From positions 701,238 to 765,237 of the forward strand of contig VSDK01028093.1 in the NCBI GenBank assembly GCA_009767595.1: a stretch of 64,000 nt of DNA. Reading direction: 5' to 3'. The notes under the pieces are model-generated. The model worked only from the letters and a program-made list of their open reading frames with translations. It made no database searches and had not been told where the DNA came from. This stretch comes from Symbiodinium kawagutii (taxonomy: Eukaryota > Sar > Dinophyceae > Suessiales > Symbiodiniaceae). Shown one piece after another: positions 1 through 12,000 of this stretch. Made by a program: the position numbers and the translations under genes. Each line of letters begins with the position of its first letter. Positions within the stretch are counted from its first letter, which is position 1.

Positions 1-1
1 T

Positions 2-127
2 TTTTCTTGGCGCATCCCAAGGACACTTTGGAGCGTGCCGCGGTTTAAGGGCATGGAGGAGCCATTCTCTGCTGCAGTCCTGGTGCTCTCTGAGGGCAAG
101 AGAAGCTTCGAAATCCTGAGAGATTGA
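2..127 (+). CDS. 3'-terminal exon of an unrecognised gene (partial)
   Basis: From base 2 one frame stays open for 41 codons and ends in TGA at 125-127. The peptide (containing KGMEEPFSAAVLVLSEGK) has the mixed charge and composition expected of coding sequence. No upstream exon is available because the window begins here, and no family is recognised. It could be chance, since the open stretch is short. If real, it is the end of a plus-strand gene lying upstream of the ankyrin gene. Confidence 0.3.
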   Translation, partial: FSWRIPRTLWSVPRFKGMEEPFSAAVLVLSEGKRSFEILRD

Positions 128-1085
128 GTGCCAGGCTGAGGTTCGGCAGCATGGAAACCGCGAGCAATCAACAGCAGCGTCAATGCCAACATCAGATGGA
201 AGTGTCACAAAGGCTAGATGGTGCTACATCAAGTATCATAAACGGCAATATGATAATCATTTCACTGAAAAGATTACAATTACTCAGCCACTCCAGCCAC
301 TTCCACTTCAGCGCGGCAGTGGCAACTGTTTTTATCCAAGCTTCCACTGGTATCTCAAAGAAGTTTCATTTTCGACTGGATCCAGTGAAAGAAAATGAAT
401 TTCAATTGTTTCATTTCCTTCCGAACTCATCATCGTTTTCATGGGATCCACTCACATTATTCGTCTGGTAACGTGTCACCCTGTTTCACAAGGCACCGCC
501 GTTTGACCATTGCGGAAAAGAGCAGCGCTTGATGTGTTCCAAACCAAAGCAAAAAGGAGACTCCGTTTTGGATGTGAGCTATTTGTAGAATCCGTAGCTT
601 TTGAATGCTTTTGCATACGTGCAGGCTTTGGGTGGCCATGAGCCATTTTTTGCAGCAAAGTATTATATCATCATACGTGTTTGCTCAGACAGGGGCACTT
701 GCAGGTGAATGTCATCGTGAAACGAAACAGCTAGAGCAGTGTTGTCTTTGTTGTAAAGTGAGCCTGATGAAGCCAGTGCTGGTTCCTTTCCTGATCAAGT
801 CGACTTCCTATGATTCGGATATGTTTGAACAGCAGATATCAGCACGTGACTTTTGTCTTCGCTTCTTTGATGCTCCCATACCACCCGTCCCGCTGCCATT
901 TTGCGCAGTAGTTACTTGTTAGCCACAGAGTCATCAGCGCACACAACAGCGCCTGGAACTAAGCGTACAGCTTTCGAGTGAAAAGTTGTACCGAGCTTGA
1001 AATGGGGTTCTACACGATGGGCTCTGTGTCATCCAAGCACCCAGTAGTGATGATGGTTTTCGGGTGGTCGATCTCCATTTGTTGC
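128..1085. other. No supported gene
   Basis: About 960 bases with only scattered open frames. The longest is a 105-codon plus-strand frame at 605-922 with no recognisable motif. I see no RNA gene or mobile element here. Confidence 0.5.
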
Positions 1086-1405
1086 AAGCCCCACATGATC
1101 GGCGGCTGGTTGCAAAGCCGATGGGAGTGGGAGTGGCCACGGGCTTTTTCTCATTTTTTCTCAATGTTTGCTCAATCTCAGTTGATAGATCATCCAATCA
1201 TTTCTCACAACATGGTTTTGCATCGAAATGGGTTTTTGGGTGGTCAGCTACTCAGCTTCCCAAACAATCCCACAGGTTTGAAAAAAAATGCCAAACAACC
1301 CATTGGACCTGTCAAAAACATTGAACTTGGCTCAAACTTGTAGTGGCTCAGTGACCTTTTGTGTTCATCTTAGCCTTGTGGCCGAAACACGGTCGTGACA
1401 AGGCT
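1086..1405 (+). promoter_or_regulatory. 5' flank conserved in all three ankyrin copies
   Basis: This stretch recurs, diverged but clearly alignable, upstream of the ankyrin copies at about 47300-47652 and 62100-62384. Shared blocks include GTTTGCTCAAT, ATTTCTCACA and TTTGTAGTGGCTCAG. A 9-10 base match to the 3' end of the dinoflagellate spliced leader (TTGGCTCAA) lies at 1327-1335, 70 bases before the ATG. Conservation of non-coding flank argues that the copies arose by DNA duplication and that the promoter or 5' UTR lies here. No classical TATA box is evident. Confidence 0.45.
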
Positions 1406-2608
1406 ATGAACTCCTTGGTCGACGAGGATGATGAGGCGCAGAGCATGATGGACGACGTGCTGAAAATGGCCGTGAAGACCTACTCTGCGAAGGTGGTGGA
1501 CAAGCTGATTGGCAAGCACCAGGCTCGCCATGACCTTCTCTCCAAGGATGGCCAGACGCTTCTCCACGAAGCTTCGCAGCATCCAAGCCCCAAACAGGCG
1601 TTGGAGATCTGCCAGCTGCTGGTGAAGAAATACAATATGCAAGTAACAATGCTCAACAAGCAGGGTCAAACAGCCGCATTTTATGCGGCGAAGCTTGGCC
1701 ACGCCCAGTTGTGTCAGTACCTTCTGCAGGAAGGCTGTGAAGTGGACCAGGTTGACATGGCGCAGCAGACGGCGCTGTTCTATGCTGCGAGAAATGGTCA
1801 CATTGGTGCTGCTGACGTGTTCTTGCAGGAGGCAGCCAACGTCAATTTCAAAGATTTCTGGGGCTTCACTCCTATCTTCTGGGCAGCTGAAGGAGGAAAG
1901 GTGCAGATGATGAAGTACTTGGTGGGCAAGGGAGCAAATACAGAGCTCTTGTCCACAACTGGAGGAGATCTCTTTACCTCTGCCAATGGCGGAGCCATGG
2001 CCTTTGCCGTGGAGTTGGGGGCAGATCCCAGGAGAAGTCTGATCCTGGGGCAGACCAACCTCTTTGTGGCCGCCAAAGGAGGAAACTTCGACAAGGTGCG
2101 CATGTGCATCGAAGAGTTTGGGCTGGATGTGAACGATGTGGATGAGAATGGTCAGACCTGCCTCTTCTACGCGGCATCGAGTGGCGGACACGTGATCACG
2201 CAAAAATTGCTGACACAGTACCATGCCAGCACGCTGCTTCAAGATGTGCACGGAAGAACCGTGCTGAAGCAAATCGAGGATTGTGGCAGCGTGAACCTGA
2301 AAGTTCACAAGCTGTTGGCTGAAGCTCACAAGAAGCAGCAAAAAGCCACACAGGCAGCTGAAAAGAAACGCCGTGCAGCTGCTCTTCGAGAGCAGAAACG
2401 GCAGGAAAAGGCAGAAAAGCAAAGGCAGCAGCAGGAGAAGAGGCGCCAAGCCGAGGAGAAGGCCCGTCTGGAGCGCCAAAGAGCAGAAGAAAGTCTGCGG
2501 GAGCAGCAGCGCGCAGCTCGCGCTTCCGCAGCTTCCAGTTCCAAGCGTGCGCGCTCACCATCCATCAACAGGTGCAATACGCGACGCAAGTCGCGACGCA
2601 ATGCATAG
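1406..2608 (+). CDS. Ankyrin-repeat protein with basic coiled-coil tail (intact copy)
   Basis: Uninterrupted 400-residue frame. The frame extends upstream to a GTG at 1361, but the first ATG is at 1406 (MNSLVDEDDE) and the two decayed paralogues share it. Residues about 40-290 are ankyrin-type repeats, visible as GQTLLHEAS, GQTAAFYAAKLGH, QQTALFYAARNGH, GFTPIFWAAEGG, GQTNLFVAAKGG and GQTCLFYAASSGGH, each followed by a helix pair. Residues about 300-375 are a Lys/Arg/Glu/Gln-rich coiled coil, and the end is strongly basic (KSRRNA). Ankyrin repeats bind protein partners; the specific partner is unknown. The tail suggests oligomerisation and perhaps a nuclear or nucleolar location (inference). 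No introns, unlike its neighbours. Decayed copies lie at 47.6 and 62.4 kb in the same orientation. Confidence 0.85.
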   Translation: MNSLVDEDDEAQSMMDDVLKMAVKTYSAKVVDKLIGKHQARHDLLSKDGQTLLHEASQHPSPKQALEICQLLVKKYNMQVTMLNKQGQTAAFYAAKLGHAQLCQYLLQEGCEVDQVDMAQQTALFYAARNGHIGAADVFLQEAANVNFKDFWGFTPIFWAAEGGKVQMMKYLVGKGANTELLSTTGGDLFTSANGGAMAFAVELGADPRRSLILGQTNLFVAAKGGNFDKVRMCIEEFGLDVNDVDENGQTCLFYAASSGGHVITQKLLTQYHASTLLQDVHGRTVLKQIEDCGSVNLKVHKLLAEAHKKQQKATQAAEKKRRAAALREQKRQEKAEKQRQQQEKRRQAEEKARLERQRAEESLREQQRAARASAASSSKRARSPSINRCNTRRKSRRNA

Positions 2609-2880
2609 CGGCCTAGCTGGCTAGCATCTCCTGATCACCCCCCAACAGATGAGGGTATTGTTTGCACCCTACCCTCGGGGTGGAAATCGTTTGAATTTCA
2701 AGCCAAGAGGAAGTGAGTTTCGCAGTGGACTGTCAGAAAAAGGAATTCGATTTAGCCAGATTGTTGGGAGAAATCATGTGTGTAGAACACAGCAGCCGAA
2801 GGTAGATAAAGGCGAGGCACCCCACTAGACTATAGCTGATACTTTGGCTGAGCGTGTTCAACCCCCCTGGCATGATCACA
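2609..2880 (+). other. 3' flank conserved with ankyrin copy 2
   Basis: The sequence after the stop codon aligns with 48715-49010 downstream of copy 2; shared blocks include ACAGATGAGGGTATT, AAGTGAGTTT and GAGAAATCATG. Homology stops near 2870 and near 49005, which marks the right edge of the duplicated unit. Confidence 0.6.
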
Positions 2881-3049
2881 TGCAATATGTTGCATACCGG
2901 AAATTTAGAGTGTCTTGAAGTCTTGTATCAATTCATGCACAAATAAACGTTCCTGAGTAATCCATTATTTGTACCATTCCACGCTATCAACCTTGGGGCC
3001 ATCATCACCCCTTGTTGAGTTTGCACGGACCGAGGTGTTGGAAGTTGCG

Positions 3050-5956
3050 ATGCCATTGGTCACTGTCTTCACTGATGTGGACGGCCTCCTGGGAAAGAAG
3101 CAGGAGGTGCGGTGCCATCATCAGGAAGACCCAGCGATGATTTGAGTCAGCCATCCCAGCTCCCTTAGGGGGAGCGGCCGGAGCGGTGCTACCAGTGGCC
3201 ACTAACCAAATGGTTTGCAAGGCTAGTATTCATAGGACATATATTGTAGAAAGTAGCAGTATTCAATCATCGCAAGTCCGATTTGCCAGCCAAGCAAATG
3301 CACTAGAGTTTTTCGATGCTTTGACATGTTGTTGGTGGACTGCGCACTTCTAGATGATTGCAAGCTACATCAACTTACCCTTTCTTCTTGGAGTTGGTGT
3401 TTTCCGTGGTAAAGGCGAGTCTCATCATTTTCAGTGCATCCTACCCCGCAAATGATATCACTTGCAAGATGATTTACACATTGGAGAGTGGCCCATGGTC
3501 ACCAAGTTTACGGTGGCAGGTCTGTCAGATGGTCCACGATGTCTGAGCCTGAGCACCGGTCAACGGCGAAAACTGTGTTGGTGACCAGCTCTGTCAGTGC
3601 GACTTTGGATGACCAGCTGGTGTAACCGGCTGGTCCTGTCAGCTGGTTGCTGGTGGCAGCTGTGCGTTGGTTGGTCGTTCAAGCAAGCATGCTTGTTTGC
3701 TTCTTTGCTTGCTTGTTGTACCAGGTTTCATGGATCTCAATGGTACCAAGTGACTGCATGAAGGCTTTGAACGCTCACAGGTGTTTGCGCATGCATTTGT
3801 AAAATGGTATGCAAATTGATGCAACACATAATTCTATGAACAATATTGGATGCAAAATCACGCAAACTCATATAATCGCAGTCTTGCATATATGCATATT
3901 TTTTTTACTTGTATATATGCATATTAAAAAAAAATATATACATTTATACTTATACAATCCGGAAAGTGTTTCAGACAGCACATTGGGGCTGTGTTTCTGG
4001 ACAACTGTCACACCATTTTAGCTTTTAGCCGCGCCTGCCCCAGGGTCGTCAGTGCTGACCAACGTCTGAGGCTTTTACGCAGCGTTCAACATGAACTTGG
4101 GCACAACGTGCAGCGCACAATGCATGACGTAGCATCAACATCGTGCGCAACGTGCAACGAACTTTAACATGCCCCCACCCCCCAACCCACACCCCTCAAT
4201 GCATGACGTAGCATCAAAATGAACGGCGCGCTTTCTACATGCACACAAAATTGACATTTTGTCTGCGCGGTTTTTGGTCCGTAGGCAAATATAATATATA
4301 TATATATATAAATATATATGTCTTTACATATGTATCTACCGCAAGCTGCGTACATAGATACATGACTGAGTACGCCGTCCATCACGGGACTCCCAGAACG
4401 GCTTGGCCGAGGCAGTGAAGTCGGCTCTTGGAAAGCCTGATCAGTACATCACGGTGGCCTTGATGAAGGCGCCTCGCTGCTGGTGGAGGGCACAAGCCAC
4501 GAAGGGCACGGTGCAAGACGGGAGTTTCGTTGGCCCAGGTCCGAAGGAATACATCAACTTGGAACAGATAAAAGACATATATATGTATATACCGTATATA
4601 TATATATAAATATCTAGATACAGGGATTTAGTATTACCTGAAAGTTTGAACAAATTTAGAACATCCGCAAGAGGTCTCGCACTTGTTGTAACGGAGACAA
4701 GAAAAGTATGGAAAAGTGGCATTTCCCAACTACACTGACGACGGCTGTAAGCCGCGAAACTTGGAAAGCAGGAACACTGTGACAAAGCTTTTCTTTCACA
4801 TTTCTTCCTCCATTCAGCCAACCTAACGTGAACTTTCAAGGACACCAGCCACCCAAATCAGGGAGTCAAAACTATTTTGGTCCCAAAGACTTTCTTGATT
4901 TTGTTACCCTGAATCTCAAATATTTTTGATGAAACAAGGGGAGGTTGATAAGTTGAACGACACACCACACACATCCAGCAGGGGGATTCAACCAACCACA
5001 GGGGAAGTTCAACGATTCAACCTCCACCTGGCCGCAGCCTTCACAGGCAGAGTGTGTGACAGTTGCCGGTCAAGAGGCCTCGGTGGTATGGATCTCAGTC
5101 GAGGTGCTCTTGAGACTGCAGTTGAACCATTTACAAGAAAGGACTTGTTGGGAGCCATGTCTATCATTTGCGGGAAGCCATTCCAGGAGATACAAATTCT
5201 CAATCAAAGCATTCTCAAAACTGAACTTTCTCAGTTCGATTTTTTCAATCATTCTCAACTTTCTCAGTCTCATCCGATTTTCCTAGCAAAACGTGGTCCT
5301 CTGTTTGGGTCCACCTGAGCCTCCCAAGGTGGTGGAGGTCGACTCCATCGGTGGCGATTTTGGTGCCCTGATCTCGACGATCGCCAAGGGCCTTCAAGCC
5401 GCTCGGTTCGTGCCATGGAGGGGTCGACCTCCACCCGAACAGCTGTGGTTCGTGCTTCCAAGGGACCTATCTTGGGGGTTGAATCAGTCGGGGGTTGAAT
5501 CACTTACAAGTCTCAATTGAAACGAGGGCACTGGTTCAAGATGAATCATGATGTATGAACCTGTTTGCAACCTGTTTCCTGCTGTGCATCTTCTCCAGAA
5601 TTTGTTGCCCCATTTTCCAGGTGACATGAATCTCAACGATGCGATTTCAAAAGTCGATCAACACACTCCCACGAAAATCATGAAAATCCAACACTTGAAA
5701 ATCACGAACAAATCATATGAATTCCTATCGCTTCACTCGCTTCACTCAGATCCGACGCCACGTGTGAAGGGCACCTGGTCCCCGAGCCGCCGTCAGCCGC
5801 CGTCAGCCGCCGTCAGCCGCGTCAGCAGCTCTGAATCGCGTGGCTCTCCGAGGCGCATGGTGTGGATCCTTCGAAGGCAGGGCTTTGGAAGACGTCAGAT
5901 GGGGATGGGATGGTGAATCCAACCTGGTGATTTATGGCTATTTAATGGCTCTTTAG
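3050..5956 (+). CDS. MIF-like tautomerase, four exons
   Basis: Exons 3050-3106, 4397-4468, 5287-5389 and about 5829-5956 join in frame to about 110-120 residues of the macrophage migration inhibitory factor / D-dopachrome tautomerase family. The start gives Met-Pro (MPLVTVFTDV); after Met removal the N-terminal proline is the catalytic base of this family. Further family hallmarks are LAEAVKSALGKPDQYITVAL, EPPKVVEVDSIGG and, near the end, EDVRWGWDGE. Donors read GAG|GT, AAG|GC and AAGG|GC, and all acceptors are AG. Intron 1 carries AT-rich microsatellites. The last codons after WDGE may be intron read-through, since the family usually ends about there. The product is expected to be a small cytosolic trimer with keto-enol tautomerase activity; its substrate cannot be told. 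Exon 3 and 4 edges are less certain than exons 1 and 2. Confidence 0.72.
3880..4615. repeat. AT-rich microsatellites in MIF-like introns 1 and 2
   Basis: Short (TA)n tracts at about 3890-3950, 4288-4320 and 4575-4612 with ATATGCAT-type interruptions. They flank the second MIF-like exon and contain no gene. Confidence 0.6.
5786..5828 (+). repeat. Tandem GCCGTCAGCC repeat
   Basis: About four direct copies of a 10-base GC-rich unit end directly at the acceptor of the last MIF-like exon. Slippage here would shift the distance to the splice acceptor. Confidence 0.75.
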
Positions 5957-6115
5957 TGGCTATACAATGGCTATGTAGTGTCAATATCATTGGTGAATAA
6001 TGGTTAATGATGGGCCAATAATGATGGTTAATTGACGGTCAATAATGGTTGAGTAATGACGGTTAATGATGGTTCATGGTGAACTTGGTGCTTAGTAATG
6101 GTCAATCATGATTAA
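5935..6115 (+). repeat. Degenerate ATGGTTAATGATGG repeats
   Basis: Irregular iterations of ATGGTTAATG / GGTCAATAATGG. The same word family recurs at 19030-19375, 25240-25560, 34170-34390 and 40300-40470, on either strand, always outside recognisable exons. Confidence 0.6.
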
Positions 6116-6170
6116 TTCCTGCACATTGATTCCTTTTCAAACCGCATGATTCCTTGCCCAAAGCATGCAG

Positions 6171-6287
6171 ACTTGGGAAATGGTGGCACCACCAGAATCT
6201 GCTGTTCCTCCAGCAAAAGTCACCCATTTTGACCCAGTTTACCGTTCAGCAACAGTCCAAGTCACTCATCGACTTTGGGAATGGCAG
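6171..6287 (+). CDS. Candidate exon, unrecognised protein
   Basis: 39 codons between an AG acceptor and a CAG|GT donor, in phase 0 at both ends. The peptide contains PAKVTHFDPVYRSATVQV and RLWEWQ and looks like genuine coding sequence. A possible following exon starts after an AG near 6646 (EFAMNGRPL). I do not recognise the family. It may belong to the same gene as the exons at 7697 and 8199. Confidence 0.33.
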
Positions 6288-7696
6288 GTGACTGGAACAT
6301 TCCGCGGAGTTTCCTTCAAGGCATGAGGGGTGGTTGAAGACCTGGAGTTTCAAGGCTTCAGGCCTCACGTTTGAACTGGCAAAACCCCTACTCCTGGAGT
6401 TTATCTATATTTATCTTCTTTCTTTTGCTGATTTTGGAAGTGGGAAGCAGACAATTTTCAGAGTTTCCGGCTTTTCAGACGGTAAAGCAAGTGCAAATTG
6501 GAGATGGGAACGAAACACACGGGCAACACATGGGAAACACACATGGGTTTCACATGGGTAAGACGTGGGTAGCACACGTAAGTATTGCAGCCGACCTTTT
6601 TGGGACATGGGTTTCTTTGGTTCAATCATTGGCCACGGATCAGGAGTTCGCCATGAACGGTCGGCCGCTGGGTTAAGCTCAACAAGCAGCGTCCCAGGAT
6701 CATGGCCGGGTGTCAAAAGGTGGTCCGGGAAGATGCTGAAACCGGTTGATCTGGCGAGCTGGATCAATGTGAGCCAATAAAGGGTGTAGATGAAAACCCC
6801 AACCAAGGCATACAAAGACTAAATTGGTCATTGAGCATCAGTCGAGGGCTTAAATACACGTCCTGTGGGTATTCCAAGAAGTTTGCTGGAATAGATCTGA
6901 GTGGGCAATGACTTGTGTGTTTTTGTGCCCTGCTTTGGTTTTCGCTCGCGGCCATAGATGCATCTCGACCATTTTGAAATGGTCTTCAAGCGTGGAAGTC
7001 GAGCAAAACAGACTTCAAGAGCTTGGAAAAGGAGGGTACTTTGCAGGCTCAAGATCAGCCGATTGCAAGAATGACGCTTTGAGGCAGACATTTCCAGATC
7101 TACCGTACCAAACTAGTTGTATAGTTATGCATGTGTACATGCATGCATACAATGTGTGAACTACTTTATACATGTATTTATGACACCTACGCAAGCACCA
7201 CTAGAATCCAACGGGGAAGCAACCCAAGCTGACCCCAACAGACAAGCGGTCGTGTCGGGTCATGTGCAGCCTGTGAGGCTCATTTTTGTACACGCAGACA
7301 CGCACACACTCAGTTTGCTTGGTGTTTCGTCCACCATCATGACCAATCATTCTCCAACCATTAATCGTCACCATTAGCTGATCACAACGGTCAATGAAAG
7401 CCATTGGATGGTTCGTGCTGGGGTTGATGGTTGGTTTGTTATGCTTAAGTCAGTGGTTTGGGCATGAAACCATCGACTTCAACGGCTCATTTTGGCTGAA
7501 CTTGTGTACATCAGGAGCGCCAGAGTTGGGGCAGGATCTAATCAATCCAAGCAGTCGCCGTTAGATCAAGATCCAGCCCCTAATCAACCACCATAAGCCA
7601 CCCTCAGAACCTAATATGTGGAGCAAATCACCAGCTCTTCATAGGCAAAGCAGGCGCTGATGGCGCTGGTTGGTTCATGATGAATGGATCTCCCAG

Positions 7697-7806
7697 TTGA
7701 GCAACTGCAGCCAAGCCATGGCTGTGACAGATTTGTTCTCCACTCAGAACTCGCGACTGCAGAAGTTCGAACCTTTTTCCACAGCCAAAGTACCCTGGAT
7801 TTGTGG
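7697..7806 (+). CDS. Candidate exon, unrecognised protein
   Basis: Open stretch after CCCAG encoding LSNCSQAMAVTDLF and LQKFEPFSTAKVPW, followed by GTGAAG as a possible donor. No family is recognised, and the antisense strand is open too, so this is weak. Confidence 0.22.
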
Positions 7807-8198
7807 TGAAGTATTTCAACAATTAGATCTAATTAGTTTCACGAGTCATACATACATATGTGTGTGTATATATATATATGTAGGCTATACAGTTCTACGC
7901 CACCGGGACAGTGAACCAAAGAGTCAACTAACAAATCCAGCAAGAAGCCACACAAGCACATCTCAACATGCAACTCAAGCCGCAAGCCAACACAGCCCAG
8001 CTCCGACTAGCAGCCGACCGGGCAACGGGGTACTCGAAATCACATGATCGATTGTGATTTTTGCGCCTTTGATTCTTTGCATGTCCAACTGCTCTATGAA
8101 ATGATCTCCTCCTGTGCTTTCTCACCTCTCCGATCACTAGGGTTCCAACGTTTGAGAGGAACAGCACTAGTGGCTTACCCTCGTCCTTGTACTCCCAG

Positions 8199-8273
8199 GA
8201 CGGTAAGATCTTGTTCAAAACAGGCTCCCTGACGGTTCCAACTGGCCCCGTGACGCACCAAGATGTAGCCTGA
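8199..8273 (+). CDS. Candidate 3'-terminal exon, unrecognised protein
   Basis: After a CTCCCAG acceptor, 24 codons (DGKILFKTGSLTVPTGPVT...) run to TGA at 8271-8273. It is the only good terminal exon between 6 and 9 kb, so it may close the gene begun near 6.2 kb. Family unknown. Confidence 0.33.
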   Translation, partial: DGKILFKTGSLTVPTGPVTHQDVA

Positions 8274-9038
8274 TCTCCGACATGGATCCATCCCTGGGAC
8301 CTGAGGGAGAGGTGTCAACCTGAGGATCCCGACAGGGATGAAGCAACGATGGGTTGATGCGTGACGAACGATGGATCTTCGGCTTAGTCATCTTATGCCA
8401 TTCCTCTTCCATAGACGCACTGAACTTGTGTCTTTGCAAGTCTGGACTTGAAGAGTTTGAGAATAATTCATCTGAATCCTGTGGAAAGATGTGAGTGAGA
8501 CTGTAGGGATGCCCTTTCAGCTATTCATAGCTATTCAAAGAATCCTGTTTTTTTGGATCATTCTAACTGATGGTATACTATACACTTTTGCTTCGAGGTA
8601 TGCTAGGAATTGCCTCCTGCCTGATCCATGGATATCTACGGCTGGGGCTGGTACTCTCATAATTGATAATTGACTGCGGGAAAACCAACGAATGAGATAA
8701 TCAGTACAGTGTGGTGGGATGTAAATATTCTGTACTGTTGACTTCAGCCACTCCGCAGCACTTGAGCCTCAAAGCTTTGATTCACGCGGAACTTGCATGA
8801 CCTCACAACCTCACAACCTCACAACACCTCTGTCTATCTGTGAGTCACCCACACTTCCACCATCTTCCACCCCCCAAAAAAACCCATCACCTCTCTTCAA
8901 CTTCGCTCTCTGGGGACACTTCAAGAGTTGGCAGCATAAAACAAACAACAACTGACAACAACATACAACTACTGGGTCTCCAGAAAACCAATGAACAGCG
9001 CACTCTCTCCATTTTTGTGACCAAGAAAAACGAGCGGA
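8274..9038. other. No supported gene
   Basis: Intergenic before the TPR gene. A short triplication of ACCTCACA lies at about 8800-8826. A 74-codon minus-strand frame at 8215-8439 shows no recognisable motif. Confidence 0.45.
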
Positions 9039-12000
9039 ATGGACTTTGACAATGAGTCCCTGCTGCGGTGCTTTTGCTCAGAGGAGGAGGAGCAGACCAT
9101 CATTGCCTGGAACAAAGAGAACGGCCATGCACGGTCCGATATCTTTGAATTTCGCCCCTTGGCTCGGCACGCAGGGTAGGGAGCCTTTGACCAAGGTTCT
9201 GACTTTGGGAAAGCAGAAACAGCTGGGCAGTTCAGCTAATAGACAGAATAGATCCAAGCAGAACCGGTGCTTCTTCTCTGCCTTGGTTTGTGCTTGTTCG
9301 CCAAGGACTTGAAAAGGCAGACAAATTGAGAGAAGAGGGCAATGAGTTCTTCAAGTCTGGAGACTTTGATTCTGCTCGGCAGCGGTACTACGGGGCCATT
9401 TGGCATCTGGACTTTGACATCGGTCAGCAGTGGAATCTGATGGACAACCATCAGCTGGACCTGAATACCAGGTGGGGTGGTCAGTTCTTTCACCAGCCAT
9501 GGGTGACCCAAACATCCACCTTGAAATCGGCATTTTGAGGCAGTTCTGAGCACGGAAAGCAAGGATTTGGGGTGCCCTGGTTGGAGAGCCTCCAAGACCT
9601 AATTCTTTGGGCTTCCAATCACAAAACAGCCATCATTTGACACATGCGAGCCTGGTTCTGGTAGCAAGCCAAGTGATTGGATGCAACACCGTCATGAGAA
9701 GCAATGTAACCATCATTGACCCCCCGCAAATCATCTACACCGAACAATGCCCATACCTCCACAGCGGCGACACACATGTGATACACGCGTAAGATTCACC
9801 TGCGAAGCCAATCTACGACTAGATTCACAGACATGGTAAAGATCTACAGGGTGTGGGATGGGATTGTACGTGTCGAACATGTCGATCCGATCCCTCAATT
9901 TGGCTAGATTTTATGCCACCAGCCACTACATAGATCATTAGAAGTCCCACAGATTGGTATCTACAAATATCCGCTTATATATGATGTTCATACATCATCA
10001 TACATGCATATGCCGATCATCCATAATTATGTATAAGCACATTCGGTTGTGTCTGACACATCTCCTAATTCTTCGTAAGTGTCTCTTCAAATATTTTCAA
10101 TCGAGCTCCTGAGCTCCAGCTTCATCCGGACAGCGGGCGGCTGTACCGACCATTTTGTTGCGTTTGCCACTGGCAATCATTGTAGGCTATGGGTATGGCT
10201 TAGAACCACAGCCCAGAATGTGATGAGATGGTCCTCCCCTAACGGCCACCAAATTTGAGTCGGTTTTACCTCTGGACCTGACTGCCCCCAAACAGGAAGC
10301 CAGCTCCAATTCCAAAAGGGTAACGATCACAGCTTGGACACAGCGACACGCGCGAGGAAGCTGAAGGTCATCAGCAACATTTGTGGAGCGTATCTCAAGT
10401 CCGAGGACCCACCAGGGAGTACCATCCTGTATCACCAACCATCACAGTGATCACACCTATCAGTGATGCTAAACTATCACACAACAAGATCTATACAAGG
10501 ATATCACCGACTATCGCATTCACATGAATAGTACATTTGAAAAGACACCCATCGACAAACACCATGACCACCAGATCCCAAAAGCCAGGGCGGGGAGGCG
10601 CTGGTGGGCCCACAAATCAGCACCTAAACGGTTTTATGGTAAGCCATGATTGTGATTCATAGTGATATTCTCACCCAAATCATGTTTCTTGGATGTGGTT
10701 GGCCCACTCAAACGATGAACCTCTCATGAATATTTCGCTGACCCAATGTTCAAAGGATGATTTGAAACAGTCGACGCTTCAATCCGGGGTGCTTTGTAGC
10801 ATTTTCAAACGTGTGGACCTGAGACTTATCGTTAAGCTACCCAACCTGTGCTGTATCAGTGCCAGCAATAAGGGACGACTGATCAACTCGTCATGCAGAA
10901 TTTGGGGATTTGAAACCAGCAGGCACACAAGTACAGTACAAGTTTAAGATTGCGCAGAAGATTTAGTAGGGCATCAATTCTTGCTGGATATTATGTTCAG
11001 TTCCCTTGCGCAGGCTCAATACATGGGTTGCAGTCTGGCTGTGAACTGTGAACCTCCAACTAAGTTATGTTTTTTTTCACCGATGCACAGCTCCAAATCT
11101 AAGCACTTCGACCGTGAAGCTTCACAGGACTATGGGAATCTGAGTTTGGAATCTCTGTGGTTCAGGACTGGGTAAACACAAAGAAAGCTGCGGACATCGG
11201 CTTGCGGCACATGGAGAAGGGTGAGCTGACGGACGACGACGCCAAGGGCAAATTCCACTACCGGAAAGGCGCTCCGCCGAACGGCAGGAGCTGCAAGACA
11301 TCGCTGGTGCCATGGATGTGTCGCCGGTAGAATCCATGTGGGGCGGTTCATCAATGATGCTATTTGTAGAGAGACCCTGCAATGAGTGTCAGCAGGTGTT
11401 AGTTGTAGGAACCGGAAGCTGCCTGTCTTTTTGGCGAACATCATTTTTGTGGACACCCCTCTTTTGTATTTTTATGGCCTGACAACTGCTTGGCTTGTCG
11501 ATGAGAAATTGGACCCGGTCAACCTTGGACACGTTGTTGTGTTTGACATAGTCTATGATGCGCGGTCACTAGTAGACAATGTGATGACCATGGTCAAGTG
11601 TTGATCATATGGCCAATGAGTCAATGATGATCAATACTTGATGAATGTCAATGACCTGGTTGGTTGATGGGGATGGTCCAAGCAAGAAGACTCGCCAGGC
11701 TTCGCCAACCTGCAGCGGGGATTTGCAGAGGATGCTTATGCATCACTGAAGCAGGCGCAAACTAGTGGAAAGTTGCAGACTCATCAATTCCCAGTAGCTG
11801 ATGAAAAACGCCTCGATGCCTCATGAAAAATGAAGAGATGCAAGTTGGCAGATCTTGGTGGGTTTTTAACCAGACAACCTGTGATGCTTTTTGACTTTTT
11901 TTGGATAATTAATTGTCTTCATTTGCTTTTCTCATCCCTTTCTTCCTTTCATTCCTCTTGTGGGTATGGGGATAGAAAGCGGAGGTGAACTCTGAATATT

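Noticed and set aside
1370-2479. 369-codon minus-strand frame opposite the ankyrin gene
   Set aside because: Leu/Cys-rich shadow of the ankyrin coding strand; no family features, and the sense frame is conserved in three copies.
5287-5956. Two apparent +1 frameshifts in the MIF-like gene
   Set aside because: Alternative phase-consistent splice edges (AG|CAA at 5287 and the last exon entered near 5829) give an uninterrupted family match without any frameshift.
7486-7510. Second spliced-leader-like word (CATTTTGGCTGAACTTG)
   Set aside because: Mismatched within the leader core and without any gene directly downstream; likely chance.
11166-11380. Apparent frameshift in the fourth TPR exon (frame AERQELQDIAGAM)
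   Set aside because: The exon ends at AAAG|GC (11268) and continues in phase at 11699; the downstream frame is intron.
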